In this document: positions 7,680-16,411 of the stretch, piece after piece
How positions within the stretch are numbered: the stretch's first letter is position 1
How the letters are laid out: each line of letters starts with the position of its first letter
Assembly (NCBI RefSeq): GCF_023703415.1
Contig: NZ_JAGMTU010000001.1
Coordinates: 310,001-374,000, forward strand
Length of the DNA: 64,000 nt
Direction of reading: 5' to 3'
Source of the DNA: Microbacterium sp. USTB-Y
GTDB taxonomy: Bacteria; Actinomycetota; Actinomycetes; Actinomycetales; Microbacteriaceae
Made by a program: the position numbers and the translations under genes
Notes under the pieces: model-generated
Databases searched by the model: none
Seen by the model: the letters and a program-made list of their open reading frames with translations, nothing else
What the model was told of the DNA's origin: nothing

Positions 7680-9596
7680 ATGGGGACGGATGACGGCGCG
7701 CACGAGGAGGCGCAGCAGTTCCAGGTGGATCTGCGCGGAGTCGTCGATCTGCTCAGCCGGCACATCTATTCGAGCCCGCGCGTGTACCTGCGCGAGCTGC
7801 TGCAGAACGCACGCGACGCGATCACCGCGCGGCACGAGGTCGACGGCCGCGGAGGCACGATCCGGATCACGCCGCTCGCCGCCACGCCCCCGTCGACGGG
7901 ATCGGGGACCGCGGAGGAGTTCGTGCTCGTCGACGACGGGGTCGGACTCACCGCCGCCGAGGTCGCCGAGCTGCTCGCCACCGTCGGCCGCAGCTCCAAG
8001 CGCGACATCTTCGATCTCCCCCGCAGCGACTACCTCGGTCAGTTCGGCATCGGGCTGCTCAGCTGCTTCATGGTCGCCGACACGATCCGGATCCGCTCCC
8101 GCAGCGCCCGCGGCGGCGCACCGGTCGAGTGGATCGGGTCCGCGGACGGGACCTTCCGGGTGCGGGAGCTGGACGAGGAGCTGCCGATCGGCACCAGCGT
8201 GCATCTCGTCCCGCGGTTCGACTCCGCCGACCTGCTCCGCGCCCCCGCCGTCCGCGAGCTCGCCGAGACCTTCGCGGAGTTCCTCCCCGTCCCCGTGCTG
8301 CTGCAGACGGGCGGGGGCACGACGCCCCTCACGCACGCCGCCCCGTTCCTCGAGCCGGCGCAGGATCCTGTCGCCGTCGTGCAGTACGGCCGCGAGCTGC
8401 TCGGCGCGACCCCGCTGGACGTGATCGAGCTGACCGACGCCGCCACGGGCACCCGCGGTGTCGCCTACGTCCTGCCCTACGCTCCCCCGCCCGGCGCACG
8501 GCAGGCGACGCGCATGTACCTGGGCCGGATGCTCCTGTCCGAGCGGGCCGACGACGTGCTGCCCGACTGGGCCTTCTTCGTCCGCGCCGTCGTCGACTCG
8601 ACGGGGCTGAACCCCACGGCCAGTCGCGAGTCGCTGGTCGACGACGAGGCGCTCGCGCGCGTCCGGGACGAGCTGGGCGCCGCGATCCGGCGCTGGGTGC
8701 TCGAGCTCGGCCTGCGCGAGCCGCACCGGCTCGCGCAGTTCGTGGCGGTGCACGAGGTGGGGCTGAAGTCCCTCATCCGCCACGACGACGAGCTCGCCCG
8801 GTTCATCACGCGCTGGCTCACCGTCGAGACCACGCACGGCACCATGACGGTGGGCGACCTCGTCGAGCGCTTCGACAGGATCCGCTACGCCGAGAGCGTC
8901 GACGAGTTCCGCCAGGTGGCCGGCATCAGCCGCCCCGAGCAGGTGCTCGTGAACGGCGGGTACCTCTACGACGCCGATCTGATCCGGCGCCTGCCCGAGC
9001 TGCACCCGGCCGTCTCGGTCGAGCGGGTCGACGTGGTGGGCGAGCTGGACCGGCTGGATCCCCCGCCGCTCGACGACCGCGCCGAGGCCGTGGCGCTGGA
9101 GGACCGTGCCTCGGCCGTGCTCGCCGAGGTGGGCTGCCAGGTCGTGGTGCGGATGATCGATCAGCCCGAGCTGCCGTCGCTGTACGTCGCCGACCCGGCC
9201 GTGCTGCGACGGCTGGACCGCACGCGCACCAAGGGCATCACGGGCGCTCTGTGGGGCGGCGTGCTGGATCGGATCGATGATGCGGTCTCGCCCGGGGACG
9301 GGCCCGCGGCCGCCGCCCGGCTGTGCCTGAACGGCGCGAACCGCGTGGTGCGCGCGCTGCGCGACGTCGGCGACGACGCGGTGTTCGCGCGCACCGTGCA
9401 GCTGCTCTACATCCAGGCGCTGCTCGCCGGGCACCGCCCGCTGGGCGACGCCGACCGTGCGCTGATGACCGGCGCCCTCGCCGATCTCGTCGCTCTGTCG
9501 GCCGGCGTCGTCCCGGTCGCGCCCGCACCGCTCCCCGTCGCCCTCACCGACGACGATTCCCCCGCTCCCGACGCTCTCGACCCCGAGGATGGATGA
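7680..9596 (+). CDS. Hsp90-family chaperone (HtpG-like), actinobacterial variant
   Basis: A 638-residue GHKL-ATPase protein related to HtpG/Hsp90. N-terminal ATP-site motifs are RELLQNARDAI (residues 38-48, equivalent to the NASDA helix), VDDGVGL (84-90, equivalent to DNGIGM) and LGQFGIGLLSCF (119-130, equivalent to GQFGVGFYSAF). A middle domain follows (LNPTASRESLVDD near residue 310). The C-terminal part diverges from classical HtpG. Length is close to E. coli HtpG. A TAGGCT box at 7632-7637 may be its promoter. The next gene starts at its stop codon, so it appears coupled to a TPR-like partner. Confidence 0.85.
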   Translation: MGTDDGAHEEAQQFQVDLRGVVDLLSRHIYSSPRVYLRELLQNARDAITARHEVDGRGGTIRITPLAATPPSTGSGTAEEFVLVDDGVGLTAAEVAELLATVGRSSKRDIFDLPRSDYLGQFGIGLLSCFMVADTIRIRSRSARGGAPVEWIGSADGTFRVRELDEELPIGTSVHLVPRFDSADLLRAPAVRELAETFAEFLPVPVLLQTGGGTTPLTHAAPFLEPAQDPVAVVQYGRELLGATPLDVIELTDAATGTRGVAYVLPYAPPPGARQATRMYLGRMLLSERADDVLPDWAFFVRAVVDSTGLNPTASRESLVDDEALARVRDELGAAIRRWVLELGLREPHRLAQFVAVHEVGLKSLIRHDDELARFITRWLTVETTHGTMTVGDLVERFDRIRYAESVDEFRQVAGISRPEQVLVNGGYLYDADLIRRLPELHPAVSVERVDVVGELDRLDPPPLDDRAEAVALEDRASAVLAEVGCQVVVRMIDQPELPSLYVADPAVLRRLDRTRTKGITGALWGGVLDRIDDAVSPGDGPAAAARLCLNGANRVVRALRDVGDDAVFARTVQLLYIQALLAGHRPLGDADRALMTGALADLVALSAGVVPVAPAPLPVALTDDDSPAPDALDPEDG

Positions 9597-12403
9597 TGGC
9601 AGGCCAGAAGAAGCAGCTGAAGCGACTGTTCGAGGAGATCGACCGCACGCCGTGGGGTCCGCACGAGCAGGCGCTGGTCGCGGAGGCCGTCGGCATCGCC
9701 CAGGAGCTCGGCGACGAGGAGCTCGAGTACCAGGCCCGCATGCGCCAGACGGCGTCGGCGAACATGGGCGGACTCACCGACCTCATGCTCAGCTCCTTCG
9801 CCTGGTGCCTCGCCCGCCACGACGCCGACCCCGCCCGGTTCCCCGCCGACATCGACAACGGCGCCGCCGACCTGATGTGGCAGTTCAAGTGGATGGCGTC
9901 GTCGCTGCGCGGCTCGCCCGCGTTCGCGCCGGAGCAGATCGCCGCGGTGCTCGAGGACATGGACGCCCACTACGCCGCCGCCGGTCTCGGTCCCAGCGGC
10001 GTGCTCATGGCCCGCTTCGAGGACGCGCACGCGGCCGGACGCCTGGACGAGGCGGAGCGGCTCCGGGTGCAGCTGGAGACCACTCCGCGCGACTCGCACA
10101 GCCACTGCGACGCCTGCGGCCGGAGCCAGGTCGCCGGCTTCCTGGCCGACACCGACCGCGACGAGGAGGCGATCCGTCTCGTCGAGGAGATGGTGGAGGG
10201 CGGCTTCTCCTGCGGCGAGGAGCCCGAGCACGCGCTCTCGCTGGCGCTGCTGCCCTACCTGCGCCTGGGACGCGGGGACGAGGCGAAGGCCGCCCATCTG
10301 CGCAGCTACCGTCTCGCCAAGGACAATCCCGACCTGCTCGGGGCGGTCGCGAACAGCATCCGCTTCTGCGCGCTGACGGGCAACGAGGCGCGCGCTCTCG
10401 CCCTCGTCGAGCGTCACCTGCCGTGGCTCGCCCACGACGCCCTCAACTCCCAGGGGCACTTCGGCATGCTCATCGCGGTCGCCACCACGCTCGATGCCGT
10501 GGTCGACGCCGGACACGGATCCACCCCGGTGCGCGGCGCGGACGCGACCGAGCTCGCGCCGTTCTTCGGCGCCCGCGAGACGGCCTGGACGGCCGCGGAG
10601 CTGGCCCCGGTCGCCTGGGTCGCCGCCGAGCGCCTGGGCGCGCGATTCGACGAGCGCGACGGCACCGACAACCACGCCCGGCGCCTGCAGACCGCGAAGC
10701 GCCGCGCCGCCGAGCGCTACGACGTGCCCATCCGCAGCGACGTGTTCACCGCGCCGGCTCCCGACGAGACACCCCTCGACGTGGACGGCTGGTACCGTCG
10801 CGCGCTCGACGTCTCCGGCTACGGCGCGGCCGCCGAGATGCTGGACACCCTGCCGCACGTGATCGACGCCGTGGATCCGCAGCGCCGGGCGGTGCTGACG
10901 GGCCAGCGCCTCGCGGCCCTGGTCAACCTGGAGCGCCTCGACGAGGCCGCGGCGCTGCTGCCGGATCGGATCCGCTCGCTGCGGGCCGCCGGCCGAGACG
11001 CCCAGGCCGATCTCGAGGAGCGGTTCGGGCTGGCACTGTTCGGCACGGCGACCCCCGAGGACACGGCGGCGCTCGCGGCCCTCCTGACGGCGTCGGCCGA
11101 GCCCGCGGACGCCCTGCCGGCCGAGACCCGCGGCGACATCGCGCTCACGATCGCCTTCGGTCTCGTGGACGACGACCCCGGCGCCGCCCTCGAACTCGCC
11201 GAGCAGGCCGGTGCGCTCTTCGTCGAGGCGCAGGACGCCCGGATGGGCTACGGCGCGGACTTCGCCGCGATCATGGCGCTGCTGCGCGGAGACCGTGCCG
11301 AGGAGGGGCACGCCCGGATCGAGCGGCTGCTCGCCGACTCGGACGCGCCGCGCGGCGTGCGGGCGCGCGCCCTCGAACTGCGCGCGCGGATCCGCGGCGG
11401 ACGGGGCGACTTCGCCGAGGGCGCCGCCGACGCCGATGAGACGAGCCGGATCCTCGCCGAGCTGGGCGGTCGCGGCTCGCTCGCCGGAGCGCAGATGCTC
11501 GCGGGCGCCCTCTGGGAGGACGCCGATGAGCCCGAGCAGGCCCTCGCCCGGTATCGGGTCGGGGCGCGGATGCTCGAGCAGACCGGCGGGGACGTCGCCG
11601 GGGCGAAGTACCGCGTCGCCCGCGCGATGCTGAACACCGGCGCCGCGGACGAGGCGGCGGAGCTGTTCGGCGAGGTGCTGCAGCTCGAGGAGCGCGCCGA
11701 CGTCCCCGCGGGCAGCCGCGCGATGACCGCCCTCATGCTCGCCCGGGCGTTCCGCGCCGCCGACGAGGCCGGCCAGGCCTACGGCGTGTTCGGCTACGCG
11801 GCAGAGCTGTTCGGCGAAGCGGAGAACCCGGCCGATCAGGCCCTGGCCCTGATGAGCCGGGCGCAGATCCTCGCCCAGTACGAGGAGCCGGAGCAGGCGG
11901 TGTCGACCCTCGAGGAGGCCGCGCAGATCGTCCGCACCGCGGAGGATGCGCCCGCTGCCCTGGTGGAGGTGCTGCACAACCTCGGTCAGTCCTATGGCGC
12001 GCAGCGCGACCCCCGGGCGTTCGCGCTCTTCGACGAGGTCGAGGCGATCGCCCGGGCCAACGACGCCGACTGGGTGATGGCCGACGTCACCGACTCGCGG
12101 GCGCGGGCGCTGCTGGCCGCCGAGCGCCTGGATGAGGGCGTCGCCGCCGCCCTGACCGCCTCGGACGCGTTCGCCGCGATCGGGGACGCGCAGTCCGCCG
12201 GGGGCTCCGCGCTGCTCGCGGCGCGCGCCCTGCACGGCGGCGGGCGCCCCGCCGACGCGGTCGCGGCGTACCGCGCGGTGCTCGACCAGGCGGAGGGCAT
12301 CCCGCCGCTGCGCCAGATCGCCGCGCTCGAGCTCGGCGACGTGCTGCAGGGGCTCGGACGCGACGCCGACGCCGCCGAGGTGCGCCGCCTCGCCGAGGAC
12401 TGA
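9596..12403 (+). CDS. Large TPR-like repeat protein, candidate partner of the Hsp90-like protein
   Basis: About 935 residues of almost pure helical Ala/Leu/Glu-rich repeats, with pairs spaced like tetratricopeptide repeats in the C-terminal two thirds (for example EEPEQAVSTLEEAAQIV). An N-terminal part of about 250 residues differs and holds a Cys/His cluster, SHSHCDACG (Cys171 and Cys174), that could bind a metal. ATG at 9596 lies 7 nt after GAGG (9585-9588); ATG at 9593 is an alternative. Both overlap the Hsp90 stop. No catalytic domain was recognised. TPR proteins are classical Hsp90 co-chaperones in eukaryotes; that link is inferred here. Confidence 0.75.
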   Translation: MAGQKKQLKRLFEEIDRTPWGPHEQALVAEAVGIAQELGDEELEYQARMRQTASANMGGLTDLMLSSFAWCLARHDADPARFPADIDNGAADLMWQFKWMASSLRGSPAFAPEQIAAVLEDMDAHYAAAGLGPSGVLMARFEDAHAAGRLDEAERLRVQLETTPRDSHSHCDACGRSQVAGFLADTDRDEEAIRLVEEMVEGGFSCGEEPEHALSLALLPYLRLGRGDEAKAAHLRSYRLAKDNPDLLGAVANSIRFCALTGNEARALALVERHLPWLAHDALNSQGHFGMLIAVATTLDAVVDAGHGSTPVRGADATELAPFFGARETAWTAAELAPVAWVAAERLGARFDERDGTDNHARRLQTAKRRAAERYDVPIRSDVFTAPAPDETPLDVDGWYRRALDVSGYGAAAEMLDTLPHVIDAVDPQRRAVLTGQRLAALVNLERLDEAAALLPDRIRSLRAAGRDAQADLEERFGLALFGTATPEDTAALAALLTASAEPADALPAETRGDIALTIAFGLVDDDPGAALELAEQAGALFVEAQDARMGYGADFAAIMALLRGDRAEEGHARIERLLADSDAPRGVRARALELRARIRGGRGDFAEGAADADETSRILAELGGRGSLAGAQMLAGALWEDADEPEQALARYRVGARMLEQTGGDVAGAKYRVARAMLNTGAADEAAELFGEVLQLEERADVPAGSRAMTALMLARAFRAADEAGQAYGVFGYAAELFGEAENPADQALALMSRAQILAQYEEPEQAVSTLEEAAQIVRTAEDAPAALVEVLHNLGQSYGAQRDPRAFALFDEVEAIARANDADWVMADVTDSRARALLAAERLDEGVAAALTASDAFAAIGDAQSAGGSALLAARALHGGGRPADAVAAYRAVLDQAEGIPPLRQIAALELGDVLQGLGRDADAAEVRRLAED

Positions 12404-12479
12404 GGTACCGCCTCGGGAACCCCTTCGCTCCCGTCCGCGCATCGCGCGGTTCCGGATCCGGCCCGGCGGGGACAGACGA

Positions 12480-12514
12480 AGGGCGGGCGTCGCAGGGTGT
12501 GCGACGCCCGCCCT
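12480..12514. terminator. Terminator between TPR gene and gabD2-like gene
   Basis: Perfect 15-bp arms AGGGCGGGCGTCGCA / TGCGACGCCCGCCCT with a 5-nt loop between convergent genes. Confidence 0.85.
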
Positions 12515-12557
12515 CGAATCCCGCTGAGTGCGGCGGGAAGGGATCCCGTGGCCGAGA

Positions 12558-13919
12558 TCAGGCCACGCGGATGAGCTTCTTGTTCACGAACTCGTCCGCG
12601 GCGAGCAGACCGAGCTCGCGCGACGTGCCGCTGCGCTTGACGCCGCCGAAGGGCAGTTCGGGGCTGTCGGCGAGGACGACGTTGACATAGACCATTCCGG
12701 CCTCGATGCCGTTCGCCACCCGCGCCGCCTGGGCGTCGTCGGTCGTGAACACGTAGGAGCCGAGACCGAACGAGGTGTCGTTCGCGAGCGCGACAGCCGC
12801 GTCCTCGTCCTCGACGCGGTAGACGACCGCGGCGGGGCCGAACAGCTCTTGGCGGTACACGTCCATCTCGGGCGTGACGTCGGCGAGCAGCGTCGGCGTG
12901 TAGAACGCGCCGTCGCGGGTGCCGCCGGTGAGCAGGGTCGCGCCCTGCGCCACCGCGGTGTCCACCTGGTTCTGCAGGTTGACCGCGGCCGCCTCGGAGA
13001 CGAGCGGGCCCAGCACGGTGTCCTCCTGCGTCGGGTCGCCGGGCGTCACGGCGGACAGCGCGGCGACGGCCTTCTCCACGAACGCGTCGTAGAGGCCGTC
13101 GACGACGATGAAACGCTTGGCGCCGTTGCAGGCCTGGCCGTTGTTGTCCAGACGCGCGTCGACGGCGGCCTGCACGGTCGCGTCCAGATCGTCCGTGGAG
13201 AGCAGGATGAACGGGTCCGAGCCGCCGAGCTCGAGCGCGACCTTCTTCAGGTTGCGACCGGCGTTCTCCGCCACGGCCGCACCGGCGCGCTCGGATCCGG
13301 TCACGGACACGCCCTGCACGCGGGGGTCGGCGACGATGGTGGCCGCCTGCTCGATCGACGCGTACACGTTGACGTAGCCGCCGTCGGGGAGCCCGGCCTC
13401 CTCGTAGATCTTCTCGAGCAGGGCCGACGACTCCGGGCACTGCTCGGAGTGCTTCAGCACGATCGTGTTGCCGACCGCGAGGTTCGGACCCGCGAACCGC
13501 GCGACCTGATAGGCCGGGAAGTTCCACGGCATGATGCCGAAGAGCACACCCAGCGGGGCCTTGCGGATGACCGCGGTGCCGTCGCCCAGGATGTCCAGGG
13601 GCTGGTCGGCGTTGATCTTCTCGGCGTTGTCCGCGTAGAACTCGATGATGTCGGCGGCGAAGTCCACCTCGCCGACGGCCGCGGCGAGGGGCTTTCCCAT
13701 CTCGCGCGTGATGATCGCGGCGAGCTCGTCGCGGTGGGCGCGATGGCCCTCGGCGATGCGGCGGATCACGGCCGCCCGATCGGCGACGGACGTGCGCCCC
13801 CAGACCGCTGCGGCGGCGTGCGCGCGGGCGACCGCGTCCTCGATCTGCGCATCGGTGAAGGTGTCGTAGGTGGCGACGGTCTCGCCCGTTGCCGGGTTGA
13901 CGACGGCGTAATCGGTCAT
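12558..13919 (-). CDS. NAD(P)-dependent aldehyde dehydrogenase, succinate-semialdehyde type (Sad/GabD2-like)
   Basis: A 453-residue aldehyde dehydrogenase. Visible motifs are MPWNFPAYQV (cofactor domain), VTGSERAG, the general-base Glu in LELGGSDPF and the catalytic Cys in NNGQACNGAKRF. Length and the NNGQ.C..AKRF form resemble the short Sad/YneI type of succinate-semialdehyde dehydrogenase. In this cluster it could oxidise succinate semialdehyde to succinate, or 4-aminobutanal to GABA; the sequence does not decide. It lies 90 bp downstream of the next aldehyde dehydrogenase, with a hairpin between. Confidence 0.88.
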   Translation of the reverse strand: MTDYAVVNPATGETVATYDTFTDAQIEDAVARAHAAAAVWGRTSVADRAAVIRRIAEGHRAHRDELAAIITREMGKPLAAAVGEVDFAADIIEFYADNAEKINADQPLDILGDGTAVIRKAPLGVLFGIMPWNFPAYQVARFAGPNLAVGNTIVLKHSEQCPESSALLEKIYEEAGLPDGGYVNVYASIEQAATIVADPRVQGVSVTGSERAGAAVAENAGRNLKKVALELGGSDPFILLSTDDLDATVQAAVDARLDNNGQACNGAKRFIVVDGLYDAFVEKAVAALSAVTPGDPTQEDTVLGPLVSEAAAVNLQNQVDTAVAQGATLLTGGTRDGAFYTPTLLADVTPEMDVYRQELFGPAAVVYRVEDEDAAVALANDTSFGLGSYVFTTDDAQAARVANGIEAGMVYVNVVLADSPELPFGGVKRSGTSRELGLLAADEFVNKKLIRVA

Positions 13920-13956
13920 GTCGATCCTTTCGGTGTCACATCATTGTGGGAGTTCT

Positions 13957-13999
13957 CGGCGGGCTCGGGATCGAGGGATCCCCGAACCCGAGCCCGCCG
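13957..13999 (-). terminator. Hairpin between the two aldehyde dehydrogenase genes
   Basis: 13-bp perfect arms CGGCGGGCTCGGG / CCCGAGCCCGCCG with a 17-nt loop, 11 bp after the gabD stop. It may give partial termination before the downstream gene. Confidence 0.7.
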
Positions 14000-14009
14000 C
14001 GGGAGTCGT

Positions 14010-15473
14010 TCAGTCGACCGGGATCAGCGTGTACTTAGTCGACAGGTACTCGTGGATGCCCTCGAAGCCGCCCTCGCGGCCGACGCCGGACTGCTTGACG
14101 CCGCCGAAGGGGGCCGCCGCGTTGGAGACCACGCCCACGTTCAGACCCATCATGCCCGTCTCGAGCGCGTCGATCATCCGGTGTCCGCGCGCGAGGTCCT
14201 GCGTGAACACGTAGGAGACCAGGCCGTACTCGGTGTCGTTCGCGAGGCGCACGGCCTCCGCCTCGTCCGAGAACGTGGCGATCGCGAGAACCGGGCCGAA
14301 GATCTCCTCGCGGAGGATCTCGCTGCCGGCCTGCACGTTCGCGAGCACGGTCGGCTCGTAGAAGGATCCGACGCCGTCGAGCGCCTTGCCGCCGGAGAGC
14401 AGCGTCGCGCCGCGCTCCACGGCGTCGCCGACGAGCTCGGCGGCCTTGGCGACCGCGTCGTCGTCGATGAGCGGGCCGATGGTCACGCCCTCCTCGGTGC
14501 CGCGGCCGATCTTCATCGCGTTCACGCGCTCGGTGATGCGGCGGGCGAACTCGTCTGCCACGTCCCGGTGCACGATGAAGCGGTTGGCGGCGGTGCAGGC
14601 CTGGCCGATGTTGCGGAACTTCGCGGCGAGCGCGCCCTCGACGGCCTTGTCCAGATCCGCGTCCTCGAAGACGACGAACGGGGCGTTGCCGCCGAGCTCC
14701 ATCGACACGCGCAGCACGCCCTCCGCCGCCTGGGCGATGAGCTTGCGGCCGACCTCGGTGGACCCGGTGAAGGACAGCTTGCGCAGCCGCGGGTCGGCGA
14801 TGATCGGGGCCGACAGCGCGGACGAGCGCGACGTCTGCACGACGTTCACGACGCCGGCGGGCAGACCCGCCTCCTCGAGCAGCTTCACAAAGTACATCGT
14901 GGTGAGCGGGGTCAGTGCCGGGGGCTTGATGACCACGGTGCAGCCGGCGGCGAGCGCGGGCGCGATCTTGCGGGTCGCCATCGCGAACGGGAAGTTCCAC
15001 GGCGTGACGAAGAACGACGGGCCCACGGGGCGCTGCGACACGACCATGCGGCCGGTGCCCTCGGGGTTCAGGCCGTAGCGGCCGGAGATGCGCACGGCCT
15101 CCTCGCTGAACCAGCGCAGGAACTCGCCGCCGTAGCCGACCTCGCCGCGGGCCTCGGCCAGCGGCTTGCCCATCTCGACGGTCATGAGCAGCGCCAGGTC
15201 CTCCTTGTGCGCCTGCACCAGGTCGAACGCGCGGCGGAGGATGTCGCTGCGGGTGCGCGGCGGCGTGGCCGCCCATGCGTCCTGCGCGGCGACCGCCGCG
15301 TCGAGCGCCTTCATGCCGTCGGCGGGCGAGGCGTCGGCGATCGTGCGCACCACGTCGTTCGTGGCGGGGTCGCGCACGTCGAAGGTCTTGTCGCCCTCTG
15401 CGGCGATCCACTCACCGGCGATGTAGAGCCCCGTGGGGACGCTCTCCAGCAGGGTCTTCTCCAGATCGGTCAT
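14010..15473 (-). CDS. gabD: Succinate-semialdehyde dehydrogenase
   Basis: A 487-residue aldehyde dehydrogenase close to GabD. Motifs: VTPWNFPFAMATRK (cofactor binding), SFTGSTEVGRKL, MELGGNAPFVVFEDADLD with the general-base Glu, and NIGQACTAANRF with the catalytic Cys. The ELGGNAPF.VF.DADLD block is typical of GabD proper. It would oxidise succinate semialdehyde, the product of GABA transamination, to succinate. GGAGG precedes the ATG at 15473. It lies 56 bp downstream of the universal stress gene in an apparent usp/oxidase operon. Confidence 0.9.
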   Translation of the reverse strand: MTDLEKTLLESVPTGLYIAGEWIAAEGDKTFDVRDPATNDVVRTIADASPADGMKALDAAVAAQDAWAATPPRTRSDILRRAFDLVQAHKEDLALLMTVEMGKPLAEARGEVGYGGEFLRWFSEEAVRISGRYGLNPEGTGRMVVSQRPVGPSFFVTPWNFPFAMATRKIAPALAAGCTVVIKPPALTPLTTMYFVKLLEEAGLPAGVVNVVQTSRSSALSAPIIADPRLRKLSFTGSTEVGRKLIAQAAEGVLRVSMELGGNAPFVVFEDADLDKAVEGALAAKFRNIGQACTAANRFIVHRDVADEFARRITERVNAMKIGRGTEEGVTIGPLIDDDAVAKAAELVGDAVERGATLLSGGKALDGVGSFYEPTVLANVQAGSEILREEIFGPVLAIATFSDEAEAVRLANDTEYGLVSYVFTQDLARGHRMIDALETGMMGLNVGVVSNAAAPFGGVKQSGVGREGGFEGIHEYLSTKYTLIPVD

Positions 15474-15529
15474 GCGATCCTCCTTGTCAGATGCTTCGAT
15501 TCTCATGCAATCGGGTGGTGCGGATCCGA

Positions 15530-16411
15530 TCAGGATCCAGAGTCTGCGCTGTCGTCCAGGCGTGTGCGCGGAACGACGATCATCGGCACCGGGATGACGT
15601 CGAGCATCTTGGCCGCGGTCGATCCGAGGAACAGCCGCCGCGGCTGCGCGAGCCGGCTGGATCCGACGAGGATCAGCTCCCCGGGCAGCCATTCCAGCCG
15701 CGCGACGGCCTCCTCCACGGTGTCGCCCGGCGCCCGCTCGAGTTCGGCGCGGACACCGGCCGGCAGCTCCATCTCGGCCCGGGCGAGCACGTCCTCTCCG
15801 TGGGCGCCGCTCACCAGCCGGATGGCCTGCGGGTCGAACCCGCGGGGCACGTCGAAGGCGACGAGCGAGACCAGCCGCAGGGTCGCCGCGATCGCGGCGG
15901 ACAGTCCCACGGCCGCCTCCAGCAGCGCGTCGGCGCCGGGGCGGTTGCCGATCGCCGCCGTGATCCGCGGGATCGGCGCCTGCACGTCGGCGCTGTGCGC
16001 GAAGCCCGCCGGAGCGAGCGCGACCGGGATGGGCGAGGAGTGCAGCAGCGCCTGCGCGACGCTGCCCATCCGGTGCAGCCCGATCGTGGCGCCGTTGGCG
16101 GCGCCCACGACGATGAGCGCCGCGTCGAGCTGCTCGCCGGCGAGCACGAGCCCCTCCGCGAAGGAGTCGTTCTCGCGGGCGTGCGCGGTGTGCGCGACGT
16201 CGGCCGGGATCATCGCGGCCGCGGCGTCGAGCCACTGCTTCGCCTGTCCGTGGATGGGGCTCTCATGATCCGGCGCGGTGTCGCCGCCGCCGGGCACGAC
16301 GATGAGCACATGCAGGTGCCGCCGCGTGGCGCGGGCGAGACGCACGCCCAGCGCCAGCGCGTCGGCACCGGTCTCCGTCGCCGTGTAGCCGACGACGATG
16401 GAGGTGGTCAT
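15530..16411 (-). CDS. Universal stress protein, tandem UspA domains
   Basis: A 293-residue protein with two UspA-type Rossmann domains. The first ends in the ATP-binding-like region VVGAANGATIGLHRMGSVAQ, the second in LVGSSRLAQPRRLFLGSTA. Both keep roughly the G-2x-G-9x-G(S/T) pattern of nucleotide-binding Usps. Start codon and upstream stop overlap (TGATG, position 16411), so it is coupled to the amine oxidase gene. A stress role fits an operon whose oxidase would release H2O2. Confidence 0.85.
   Translation of the reverse strand: MTTSIVVGYTATETGADALALGVRLARATRRHLHVLIVVPGGGDTAPDHESPIHGQAKQWLDAAAAMIPADVAHTAHARENDSFAEGLVLAGEQLDAALIVVGAANGATIGLHRMGSVAQALLHSSPIPVALAPAGFAHSADVQAPIPRITAAIGNRPGADALLEAAVGLSAAIAATLRLVSLVAFDVPRGFDPQAIRLVSGAHGEDVLARAEMELPAGVRAELERAPGDTVEEAVARLEWLPGELILVGSSRLAQPRRLFLGSTAAKMLDVIPVPMIVVPRTRLDDSADSGS

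Noticed and set aside
9407..12442. A ~1000-codon open frame antisense to the TPR-like gene
   Set aside because: It is a high-GC shadow: low-complexity Arg/Gly/Ala translation, no ribosome site, no family motifs, while the plus strand encodes a coherent repeat protein.
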